This document shows positions 1 through 6,277 of a DNA stretch of 10,639 nt, one piece after another. Both the position numbers and the translations under genes were made by a program. This DNA comes from Deltaproteobacteria bacterium (GTDB taxonomy: Bacteria; Desulfobacterota; UBA8473): assembly GCA_030621455.1 (NCBI GenBank), contig JAUXHQ010000033.1, forward strand, positions 1 through 10,639, in the 5' to 3' direction. The notes under the pieces were generated by a model, which was not told the DNA's origin, made no database searches, and was given only the letters and a program-made list of their open reading frames with translations. The first letter of the stretch is position 1. Each line of letters opens with the position of its first letter.

Positions 1-75
1 ATTATTGATGACATTTTAGAATTCAGACCAGCCGTAACCAGATCTATGGAAGTCTATAGCTTTGGAAGAAGCTGA
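1..75 (+). CDS. Possible C-terminal end of a gene entering from the left edge
   Basis: Frame 1 is open from the first base for 24 codons and ends at TGA (73-75); the predicted tail ends in SMEVYSFGRS. The other two forward frames stop within the first 20 bases. A 24-codon open stretch is only weak evidence of coding, and no family can be recognised. If real, the gene runs on + and begins outside the window. Confidence 0.25.
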   Translation: MIDDILEFRPAVTRSMEVYSFGRS

Positions 76-349
76 TTCTGCTCCTTCCCAGAGCAAAGAA
101 CCTCACGCGAGCCCGTCAAACTCGGATCAAGAAGGGTCAATTATCTGACACCTGATCCCTGATACCTGTGAACAGTCATGTGTTGTGAGCCAGGTGAACC
201 ATTACTGGAAGCATTTTCAGCTTGACTCTTATGTAAATAAGATGCAAGATATTGCCCATCGCAGATTCGGAGAGATCAGTGTATACTTCGACCGACCCAT
301 TCTATGAATTTAAACCCGAACACTTTGTATGAAAAATGGAGGAGGACCA
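76..349. other. Intergenic region with no recognisable gene
   Basis: No ORF with a plausible start and ribosome binding site was found on either strand, and no RNA gene was recognised. The region holds a short degenerate heptamer repeat (146-168) and a -10-like TATACT at 282-287, which has no convincing -35 partner at 16-18 bp. A strong GGAGGA ribosome binding site at its right end serves the next gene. Confidence 0.5.
146..168. repeat. Short degenerate tandem heptamer repeat
   Basis: Three consecutive 7-base units, TGACACC, TGATCCC and TGATACC, are followed by a partial TG. They differ at only two positions within the unit. The repeat lies in non-coding sequence and has no obvious secondary structure. 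It may be slippage-derived; no function is visible. Confidence 0.5.
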
Positions 350-766
350 ATGTTAAAAAGACTATTTTCCGTTTCAGTAATTCTGTTCACATTCGTTTCA
401 ATCTCTTTTGCCGGTTCAGTACCGAATATGCAGGAAGGCATGTGGGAAATTACAACAAAAATAGAAATGCCGGGAATGCCGATGAATATGCCGCCGATGA
501 CAAATACTCAGTGCCTGACGAAAAAGGACCTTGTTCCGCAAAGTTCTCAACCGGGACAAGAGTGTAAAATCACTCAAACTAAAGTGACAGGTAACACGGT
601 GACATGGGCAATGGAATGCAGTGACCAAGGTGGTGGCATGAAAGGAACCGGCAAAATAAACTACAAGGGGAGCAGCTTTAAAGGTATAATCAAGATGACA
701 ATGACCCAGTCAAATATGGAGACGACCATGCAAATCAGCGGCCATCGCATCGGAGATTGCAAGTAG
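350..766 (+). CDS. DUF3617-like secreted methionine-rich protein
   Basis: Predicted 138-residue exported protein. Residues 1-21 form a typical signal peptide (MLKR, then a hydrophobic stretch ending SISFA/GS), so the mature protein should be periplasmic or outer-membrane associated. The mature part begins with GMWEITTKIEMPGMP, the conserved opening of DUF3617 proteins, whose biochemical function is not known. A methionine/proline-rich segment spans residues 40-50, and four cysteines (55, 72, 90, 137) could form two disulfides. An in-frame ATG at 329 would add seven residues, but the ATG at 350 is preferred: GGAGGA (340-345) sits just upstream and the signal peptide then starts normally. The gene appears monocistronic, with 118 bases to the next gene and a candidate promoter in that gap. 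The family assignment rests on recognised motifs rather than a profile search. Confidence 0.75.
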   Translation: MLKRLFSVSVILFTFVSISFAGSVPNMQEGMWEITTKIEMPGMPMNMPPMTNTQCLTKKDLVPQSSQPGQECKITQTKVTGNTVTWAMECSDQGGGMKGTGKINYKGSSFKGIIKMTMTQSNMETTMQISGHRIGDCK

Positions 767-796
767 TTTGCACGTTAGGAAAAGAAATTAAATAAG

Positions 797-813
797 TTGG
801 ACAGAATTTTGCT
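797..813 (+). promoter_or_regulatory. Candidate sigma-54 (-24/-12) promoter for the acyl-CoA synthetase gene
   Basis: TTGGACAGAATTTTGCT has GG at 799-800 and GC at 811-812 separated by exactly ten bases, with a perfect TTGCT -12 element. It departs from the YTGGCAYRNNNNTTGCW consensus just after the GG (AC instead of CA). A transcript would begin near 824, leaving about 60 bases of leader before the ATG at 885. It is weaker than the element at 5760-5776. Confidence 0.45.
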
Positions 814-854
814 CAGGTTCGGGTTGATTTTTTTCGATCTGAAAACGCAAAATT
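805..854. repeat. Inverted repeat in the 767-884 gap
   Basis: AATTTTGC (805-812) is matched by a perfect reverse complement GCAAAATT (847-854). A second short pairing, TCAG (813-816) with CTGA (839-842), nests inside with a four-base bulge. A run of T lies at 828-834 in the loop. The left arm overlaps the -12 element of the candidate sigma-54 promoter, so it may be an operator, a read-through hairpin from the upstream gene, or chance. Confidence 0.3.
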
Positions 855-884
855 GAAACGGGTATTTGGGAGGTAGATAGGGAA

Positions 885-2291
885 ATGGCTGATTTAGACC
901 GTCTTTTCCATCCAGAGTCGGTAGCTGTAATTGGCATCCCAAGTGATCCGAATAAATGGGGTGGAGGTAACTGGATAGAAACCCTTTTAGAATTGGGCTT
1001 CGAAGGGAAAATTTACCCCGTAAGTCCCAATATGAGCGAATTCAAGGGGCTTAGAGTTTACCCAAGCATTGAAGATATACCGGACAGCATTGATCTCGCG
1101 GTTATTAGCGTCCCTGCCCGATTCACTACTCAAGTCATGCAGGAGTGTGCCCGGAAAGGAGTGGGCTTTGTCCAATTTTACACTGCCGGTTTCAGTGAGA
1201 TGGGAGGTAAGGGGTCGAGTCTAGAGATAGAGGTTGCTGAGATTGCTGTAAGGGGAGGGGTCAGGGTTGTGGGACCGAATTGCATGGGGGTATACTGCCC
1301 ACGTGGCCGCTTCTCCTGGAGGCTTGATTTCCCTCAAGAGAGTGGGGCTGTCGCTTTTCTTTCTCAGAGTGGTTTCAATGCCGTACAGGTCGCCACGATG
1401 GGGGTGGCCCGCGAACTTCGTTTCAGCAAGGTGATCAGCTATGGGAATGCGGCCGATCTGAACGAGACAGACTTCCTGGAATATTTCGCTGGCGACCCGG
1501 AGACCAGGGTAATCACGGCTTATATCGAGGGAGTCAAGGATGGTCAGCGATTCATTACAGCTCTTCGAAGGACTGCTCAGGTCAAGCCTGTCATAGTGCT
1601 CAAAGGAGGGAGAAGCAAGGCTGGAGCCAGGGCAACTGTCTCACATACCGCGGCCCTAGCTGGCACAAGAACAATATGGGAATCCGTGCTTCGGCAGGCA
1701 GGGGCCATTGAAGTAAGAAGCTTTGACGAATTGTTAGATGTAGCCTTGGCAATACAGTGCCTGCCGGCGCTTGCAAGTGGCGGTGTTGCCCTGATTGGTA
1801 CCGGAGGCGGACCGAGTGTCGTGGGCGCTGATGAATGTGAGGATGTTGGATTGACCGTTCCCCCTCTCCCTGAGCATGTTGTGGAAGCCTTGCGCCAATT
1901 TGTCCCTCAAGAGGGTACCAGCGTGCAGAATCCTTTCGAGTCACCGTTTGGGTTCGGACAGTCCCGCCAACAATTGCAGGAGACCATGGCCCTAATTGCC
2001 TCTTGTCATGAAATTGCTTCTCTAATTATACATCTCGAGATAGATACCCTTCTCCATTTCCGGGGAGAGAGAGAATTGTCTATCATAATTGATGCCCTTA
2101 TATCAGCTTCCCGTGATTGTTCTAAGCCTGTAATCGTAGTACTGCGAACCAGCGGCTTACCGGAAGATGTGAGAGCCATCCTGGAACAACAGCAGGCGCT
2201 TGTGGCATGCGGCATCCCTGTTTATCCCACCATCCGCCGTGCTGCTTTAGCTATCAGCAAGGTCCTCGAATACCAGCGTTCTAGACCTTGA
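885..2291 (+). CDS. Acyl-CoA synthetase (ADP-forming type), alpha-like subunit without ATP-grasp
   Basis: 468-residue protein resembling the CoA-binding part of NDP-forming acyl-CoA synthetases, which interconvert acyl-CoA + ADP + Pi and acid + CoA + ATP in the cytoplasm. Residues 1-140 form a Rossmann CoA-binding domain (PESVAVIGIP near 10-19, VGPNCMG at 129-135). Residues about 150-290 form a succinyl-CoA-ligase-like domain opening with FLSQSG (158-163) and containing SHTAALAG at 253-260; His254 matches the histidine phosphorylated in this family. A third ligase-like domain with a glycine-rich GTGGGPS (305-311) runs to the end. The beta (ATP-grasp) part, about 220 residues, is absent and no adjacent gene supplies it, so the partner must be encoded elsewhere or the protein acts differently. 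The start has GGGAGG upstream. The gene is 237 bases from the glycyl radical enzyme gene on the same strand. Substrate unknown. Confidence 0.88.
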   Translation: MADLDRLFHPESVAVIGIPSDPNKWGGGNWIETLLELGFEGKIYPVSPNMSEFKGLRVYPSIEDIPDSIDLAVISVPARFTTQVMQECARKGVGFVQFYTAGFSEMGGKGSSLEIEVAEIAVRGGVRVVGPNCMGVYCPRGRFSWRLDFPQESGAVAFLSQSGFNAVQVATMGVARELRFSKVISYGNAADLNETDFLEYFAGDPETRVITAYIEGVKDGQRFITALRRTAQVKPVIVLKGGRSKAGARATVSHTAALAGTRTIWESVLRQAGAIEVRSFDELLDVALAIQCLPALASGGVALIGTGGGPSVVGADECEDVGLTVPPLPEHVVEALRQFVPQEGTSVQNPFESPFGFGQSRQQLQETMALIASCHEIASLIIHLEIDTLLHFRGERELSIIIDALISASRDCSKPVIVVLRTSGLPEDVRAILEQQQALVACGIPVYPTIRRAALAISKVLEYQRSRP

Positions 2292-2433
2292 ATTCTCAAT
2301 CGCACCATAAAGCCTGGGGGGTGAGAGTGGGAGAGACACAGAGGGATTTGGCTTCTGGAACAAAGGCTCCCAACATATTCAGATTAGGCAACCACCCACT
2401 GATGACTTGTAGAGGAGCTCACTTTCGTCATCT

Positions 2434-2461
2434 TTGCTTATTAAAGTTAGACGACTATTAT
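2434..2461 (+). promoter_or_regulatory. Weak sigma-70-like promoter candidate before the glycyl radical enzyme
   Basis: TTGCTT (2434-2439) and TATTAT (2456-2461) are separated by 16 bases. The -10 matches five of six consensus positions, the -35 only the leading TTG. It lies in the 2292-2528 gap, about 70 bases before the ATG at 2529. Nothing else convincing was seen in this gap apart from the purine-rich ribosome binding site near its end. Confidence 0.3.
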
Positions 2462-2528
2462 TGGAGTGGCTTTTTGGGGCAACTCAGCAATGTAAATTTG
2501 ATTATCTTCTAAGAGGGGGGATAAGGAG

Positions 2529-4970
2529 ATGAAAGTTGAAGAAAAGACGCGGACAGAGAGATTAAGGGATGAGATGGTCTGGAAGGTTAAGTCCCAAAGG
2601 AAAATGAACAGACCTGATGACCAGAAGAGACTGGGCATGGGCATGCCGTATCGTTCTGGGGTAAAACTTTGCCTTGAGCGATACCGGCTGGTAACTGAAT
2701 CATATAAGGAGACAGATGGCGAACCTATAGTAATAAGGAGGGCCAAGGCATTAGCCAAAGTCCTCGACAATATGACTATCTATATTGAACCTCACGAGCG
2801 GATTGTTGGTAGTTATGCCAGCGACCCTGACTCTCTGGTGGGGTATTGTGAGCAGTATGGGGGTTGGCTGGATAAGGCTATTGAAGGTCCCTATAAAGAG
2901 CTCCTGTCAGATGAAAAGGATAGACAGGAATTGCACGAAATCCATAAGTACTGGCGAGGTAAAGCGGTACATGGAAGGGAACGCAAATTACTTCCTGAAG
3001 ATATGAAACCATACTGGTCTTACTTCAATCATGGTGTTTTTTTAGTTATCCATGGCGCACATGAAGGCTGTCCCAATTACGAGAAGCTGTTTAAAGTCGG
3101 ACTAAGTGGATTTATAAAGGAGGCCAAACACCGGTTGAAGGAGATTTCCACAGACCCAAAGATATATAGCCATACCCGGGAATATCTGGAGCAGAAAGCA
3201 TTTCTTGAGGCGGTAAAAATAGCCTTGCAAGCAGGTGTACGGTGGGGGAAGAGATACGCTGTAAAGGCGAGGGAATTGGCAAGGGAGGAAACAGATGAAA
3301 AGAGACGGAAGGAACTCGCACAGATTGCGGAAGCATGCGATTGGGCTTTGGAGAATCCGCCACGGACTTTTTATGAGGCTGTCCAATGTTATTGGATGAT
3401 AACAGTCATTACCCGTGTGATTGACTTGCAAACCACGGGTTTAGGGGAGAGGTTTGACCAGATTTTCTACCCTTTTTATCAGAAGGATAAAGGTGAGGGT
3501 AGAATTACACGGAATGAGGCCCAGGAGTTGATAGAGTTCCTCTGGCTGAAGATGTCTGAATTAGGGGATCTGACTCCGCCGATACAGGGGGCGAGTACTG
3601 GAGGAGCTGTTATGACGACGCGGCAGACCACTATTGGGGGTCAGACCCGTGAAGGCCAAGACGCCACAAACGAGTTGAGCTATATAGTTCTGGATGCCAC
3701 CAAGCGAATAGGACTGAGCCAACCCGCGGTCACTATCAGACTCCATCGCAACACGCCGGAGGAATTACTTTATGCGGTTGCGGACACAATGAGGAAGGTC
3801 GCAGGTGTACTCTCCATAAAGAATGATGAGATGATGATTCCTTATCTGACAAACCTTGGTATACCAATTGACGATGCCAGGGATTACGCAACGGAAGGTT
3901 GCATGAGGTGGATCATACCGGGGAAGCCCATGGGTAATCATGCAGCAGGGGCATTTTTCGCATTACCGAGGTGTCTTGAACTTGCCTTATCCCAAGGAAT
4001 GGATAAAGCCACAGGGAAACAGATCGGGGCCTTAACCCCTGATCCTCTCACTTTCACCTCCATTGAAGATGTTATAGAAGCTTTCCTGGCTCAGACAAGG
4101 TTCTTCACCGAAAAGCTGGTCACCATCAAGAACATCATAGACACCCTTGATGAGGAGTGGTTTCCTCAGCCCTTCATGTCCGCTCTAATGGATGGCTGCA
4201 TTGAGAATGGACAGGATGTCAGAAAGTACAAATACTTCGTTAAGACCCAATTCCAGCCTGTTGGACACATAACTGTCGCCGATTCGCTCGTAGCCATGAA
4301 GAAGCTGGTATTTGAGAATAAGAAGGTCCCCCTGGCTGAACTCTTGAATGCCCTGAAGAACAACTGGGAGGGGAGAGAGGAACTGCGGCAGATGTGCCTC
4401 AACGTTCCAAAGTTTGGCAATGATGATGATTACGTTGACCTATTTGCCAGGGATGTCTTGCAGAGAGTAACTAAGCTCCAAGAGAGCTTTGAGAATATCT
4501 ACGGGACCCACTATCTTATGGATGGATCAGGAGGTGCGAGCTATTTCGCTTATAGTGGGTTCACTGGGGCGACCCCGGATGGAAGGAAGGACCGCGACTA
4601 CTTCAATGATGGCACTTGCTCTCCGACTCTCGGCGCTGACAAGAATGGACCGACCGCCGTATTGAAGTCAGTAGGGAAGTTGGACCATGCCAGGGCTTTC
4701 ACTCACCTAATGAATCAAAAGTTTATGCCCCAGTACCTGGAGGGTGATAACAGGGCAGCCTTTGTCGCTTATCTCAGGACTCTGGTTGACCTCGGCATCC
4801 ACCATGTTCAGATGAATGTTATGGACCGAAAAGTATTCCTCGATGCTCAGCAGCATCCGGAGAACCATGCCGCTCTGGTAGTTAGGGTGGCGGGTTATAG
4901 CGCATACTTTGTTGATTTGACAAAGGAAATACAGGACCAGATTATTGCCAGAACAGAGCATGAATTTTAG
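2529..4970 (+). CDS. Glycyl radical enzyme of unassigned subfamily
   Basis: 813-residue cytoplasmic enzyme of the pyruvate formate-lyase/glycyl radical superfamily. The N-terminal PFL-like domain has the usual ERYRLVTESYKETDGEP signature (50-66). The active-site loop has Cys458 in TEGCMRW (455-461), the position of the thiyl-radical cysteine. The C-terminal domain has DGRK (684-687), DKNGPTAV (704-711) and the radical motif RVAGYSAYF (786-794), with Gly789 the expected radical site. The fold is therefore complete and within the family length range of roughly 760-900. It has a single cysteine, unlike the Cys-Cys of PFL. In choline lyase, diol and hydroxyproline dehydratases and arylacetate decarboxylases a catalytic Glu follows the cysteine by two; here that residue is Arg460, so those reactions are not supported. 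An X-succinate-synthase-like or undescribed reaction is possible. A radical-SAM activase is required in the family but none lies in the window. GAGGGGGG (2513-2520) is the likely ribosome binding site. A thymidylate-synthase-like gene follows after 54 bases. Confidence 0.93.
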   Translation: MKVEEKTRTERLRDEMVWKVKSQRKMNRPDDQKRLGMGMPYRSGVKLCLERYRLVTESYKETDGEPIVIRRAKALAKVLDNMTIYIEPHERIVGSYASDPDSLVGYCEQYGGWLDKAIEGPYKELLSDEKDRQELHEIHKYWRGKAVHGRERKLLPEDMKPYWSYFNHGVFLVIHGAHEGCPNYEKLFKVGLSGFIKEAKHRLKEISTDPKIYSHTREYLEQKAFLEAVKIALQAGVRWGKRYAVKARELAREETDEKRRKELAQIAEACDWALENPPRTFYEAVQCYWMITVITRVIDLQTTGLGERFDQIFYPFYQKDKGEGRITRNEAQELIEFLWLKMSELGDLTPPIQGASTGGAVMTTRQTTIGGQTREGQDATNELSYIVLDATKRIGLSQPAVTIRLHRNTPEELLYAVADTMRKVAGVLSIKNDEMMIPYLTNLGIPIDDARDYATEGCMRWIIPGKPMGNHAAGAFFALPRCLELALSQGMDKATGKQIGALTPDPLTFTSIEDVIEAFLAQTRFFTEKLVTIKNIIDTLDEEWFPQPFMSALMDGCIENGQDVRKYKYFVKTQFQPVGHITVADSLVAMKKLVFENKKVPLAELLNALKNNWEGREELRQMCLNVPKFGNDDDYVDLFARDVLQRVTKLQESFENIYGTHYLMDGSGGASYFAYSGFTGATPDGRKDRDYFNDGTCSPTLGADKNGPTAVLKSVGKLDHARAFTHLMNQKFMPQYLEGDNRAAFVAYLRTLVDLGIHHVQMNVMDRKVFLDAQQHPENHAALVVRVAGYSAYFVDLTKEIQDQIIARTEHEF

Positions 4971-4981
4971 ATGCGCCTGGA

Positions 4982-4996
4982 GCTCAACTATTGAGC
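4982..4996. repeat. Small perfect hairpin between the glycyl radical enzyme and the next gene
   Basis: GCTCAA (4982-4987), loop CTA, then TTGAGC (4991-4996) form a perfect 6-bp stem eleven bases after the upstream stop codon. No T-run follows; the downstream sequence is A-rich (5005-5010) and leads into the next ribosome binding site. It is more likely an RNA-processing or attenuation structure than a complete terminator, and it may be incidental. Confidence 0.35.
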
Positions 4997-5024
4997 CTGA
5001 CAGCAAAAAAGAGGGGAGAAAACG

Positions 5025-5693
5025 ATGTTGCCCGTGACTTACATTGAGGCAAGAGATATTCCTGACGCATGGTTTCAGTGCGTGTATAAAATTTTGGAGA
5101 GTGGTTTCAGGTATGAGGTTCAACATGGTTCATTCAGCGGGCAGACACGATTGGAGTTTGATTGGGTTACTGTTCAAATCAGATACCCTTATTCTGAGCC
5201 TTATGATACGATGGTACCTGAAATTCCGGCCCAGCTGGGAATTCCTAATCCAGTATCTCCAGGTTACATCACAACCTACCTGCCCTATTTGATGACTGAG
5301 CATAAAGAACCAACGGAAGATTATACTTATGGCTCAAGGATCTGGCCACAGGTTCCACATTTTATTGAATTGTTAAAGAAAACACCAAATACGAATCAAG
5401 CTGTCTTGCAGGTGGCAAAAGTAAGCGATTATGTGCTGCATGATCCCCCCTGCCTTCGACATATTGATATGAGGATTAAGGATGGGACATTGATATTCTA
5501 TCCATACTTTCGCTCATGGGACTTGTGGGGAGGATTTCCTGCAAACCTTGCTGCTGTTGCTGTCTTACAAAAGTATATGGCCGATGAGGTGGGTGTCGAG
5601 AATGGACCGATCCTGGCATCAAGTAAAGGGCTTCATATCTATGGATATGTTGAAGAACTTGCAAAAATAAGGTGTTACAGCGATACGTCGTAA
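5025..5693 (+). CDS. Thymidylate-synthase-like protein (archaeal-type)
   Basis: 222-residue protein of the thymidylate synthase/dCMP hydroxymethylase fold, which transfers a one-carbon unit to C5 of a pyrimidine. Against E. coli ThyA, the catalytic cysteine is Cys143 (DPPCLRHID), the substrate loop is FRSWDLWGG (162-170: Arg163, Ser164, Asp166), the pyrimidine-binding Asn is Asn174 (FPANLAA) and the late motif is LHIYGY (203-208: His204, Tyr206). It is shorter than bacterial ThyA (about 264) and resembles the short archaeal-type family annotated as possible dTMP synthases with unknown cosubstrate. The histidine after the catalytic Cys is Leu144, and the Arg-Arg pair that binds the nucleotide phosphate in ThyA aligns with Asn124-Gln125. 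It may make dTMP, modify another pyrimidine, or serve the glycyl radical enzyme pathway. A strong GAGGGGAG site (5011-5018) fixes the start. It is probably co-transcribed with the gene upstream. Confidence 0.78.
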   Translation: MLPVTYIEARDIPDAWFQCVYKILESGFRYEVQHGSFSGQTRLEFDWVTVQIRYPYSEPYDTMVPEIPAQLGIPNPVSPGYITTYLPYLMTEHKEPTEDYTYGSRIWPQVPHFIELLKKTPNTNQAVLQVAKVSDYVLHDPPCLRHIDMRIKDGTLIFYPYFRSWDLWGGFPANLAAVAVLQKYMADEVGVENGPILASSKGLHIYGYVEELAKIRCYSDTS

Positions 5694-5755
5694 CTTCTCA
5701 AAAAGTCGGGGTATGAGCCGCACAGTGAGACATGAATGGGTTTTTAAGAAGTTAC
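5690..5755. terminator. Long inverted repeat overlapping the stop codon, probable terminator
   Basis: The 15-base arm at 5690-5704 (GTAACTTCTCAAAAA) pairs with 5741-5755 (TTTTTAAGAAGTTAC) with one mismatch; the outer nine pairs are perfect. The loop is 36 bases. The left arm contains the TAA stop of the thymidylate-synthase-like gene, and TTTCTT follows the right arm. Position suggests separation of that transcription unit from the next operon, but the long loop and AT-rich stem are atypical of a strong intrinsic terminator; a small mobile-element or dispersed repeat is the alternative. Confidence 0.5.
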
Positions 5756-5759
5756 TTTC

Positions 5760-5776
5760 TTGGCATAAAAATTGCT
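5760..5776 (+). promoter_or_regulatory. Strong sigma-54 promoter of the PA2779/C39/TPR/Ap4A operon
   Basis: TTGGCATAAAAATTGCT matches every defined position of the -24/-12 consensus YTGGCAYRNNNNTTGCW, with GG at 5762-5763 and GC at 5774-5775 ten bases apart. Transcription should begin near 5787, leaving a leader of about 67 bases before the ATG at 5854. Sigma-54 promoters need an AAA+ enhancer-binding activator; none is encoded in this window. The element starts five bases after the long inverted repeat. Confidence 0.75.
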
Positions 5777-5853
5777 TCAATCATTTGCAATGCCTTTTGA
5801 TTCATATCGGGGCGAGTAAATCTATATTGCGTTAAGGGAGGGAGACATAGTAG

Positions 5854-6246
5854 ATGGGAAAGACCTTTAGGAAGTATATTATATGGCATCTAGTTGTATC
5901 CGTTCTTTTGCTGGGATTCATATCCGGCGCCAATGCCGGGCTGGCTCCGTCCACGCCAATGGCTGCATATTCGTGGGACAGGGATGGCGATCTAGACAGG
6001 ATACAAGAGATCCTCGAAGTTAAGATGATCAGTCAAAGGCTGGACAAACTTGGCTTTTCTGAAGAAGAAATCCAATCGAGGCTGACATGCATGAGTGATC
6101 GGCAGATACACCAGCTTGCTTTAAAACTCGATGAGTTGAAGGTTGGTGGTGACGGTTGCTTATTTATTGTCGGTATCCTGGTAATTGTGATTCTCGTTTG
6201 GGTCATCGTTTACCTTTATGGAGGGCATAAGATCGTTGTGAAATAA
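5854..6246 (+). CDS. PA2779 family membrane protein
   Basis: 130-residue small protein recognised as PA2779-like from its architecture and from the PA2778-like peptidase gene next to it. Residues 1-28 form a signal sequence (MGKTFRK, hydrophobic core, cleavage candidate ANA/G). The exported region 29-100 is charged and probably helical (DRDGDLDRIQEILEVKMISQRLDKL...). A strongly hydrophobic transmembrane helix spans 102-122, followed by a short tail with Lys. The topology suggests an extracytoplasmic helical domain anchored at the inner membrane. The family's biochemical role is not established. It is the first gene after the sigma-54 promoter and a GGGAGGGAG ribosome binding site precedes the ATG. 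The following peptidase gene starts about 30 bases downstream, so the two are very likely co-expressed. Confidence 0.8.
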   Translation: MGKTFRKYIIWHLVVSVLLLGFISGANAGLAPSTPMAAYSWDRDGDLDRIQEILEVKMISQRLDKLGFSEEEIQSRLTCMSDRQIHQLALKLDELKVGGDGCLFIVGILVIVILVWVIVYLYGGHKIVVK

Positions 6247-6277
6247 AATACCTGTAAACTTGTATTCCATAAGGGGA

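Noticed and set aside
826..834. T-run as an intrinsic terminator for the DUF3617-like gene
   Set aside because: No GC-rich stem immediately precedes the T-run.
1600..1944. 114-codon minus-strand ORF inside the acyl-CoA synthetase gene
   Set aside because: Antisense shadow rich in Arg, His and Gln; the + frame contains the phospho-histidine motif at the same place.
2288..2512. 74-codon + ORF in the gap before the glycyl radical enzyme
   Set aside because: It begins at a TTG overlapping the previous stop, has no ribosome binding site and its translation resembles no protein family.
3102..3431. 109-codon minus-strand ORF inside the glycyl radical enzyme gene
   Set aside because: It is antisense to a clearly coding, motif-bearing frame and its cysteine/leucine-rich translation looks like a shadow.
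2529..4970. Annotation as pyruvate formate-lyase
   Set aside because: PFL uses adjacent cysteines at the active site; here only Cys458 is present, preceded by Gly, so only superfamily membership is supported.
4707..5126. 139-codon minus-strand ORF across the gap before the thymidylate-synthase-like gene
   Set aside because: It lies mostly antisense to two well-supported genes, and has no recognisable domain.
6260..6277. TTG start for the C39 peptidase
   Set aside because: No ribosome binding site precedes it; ATG 6278 has AAGGGG close by and keeps the signal segment.
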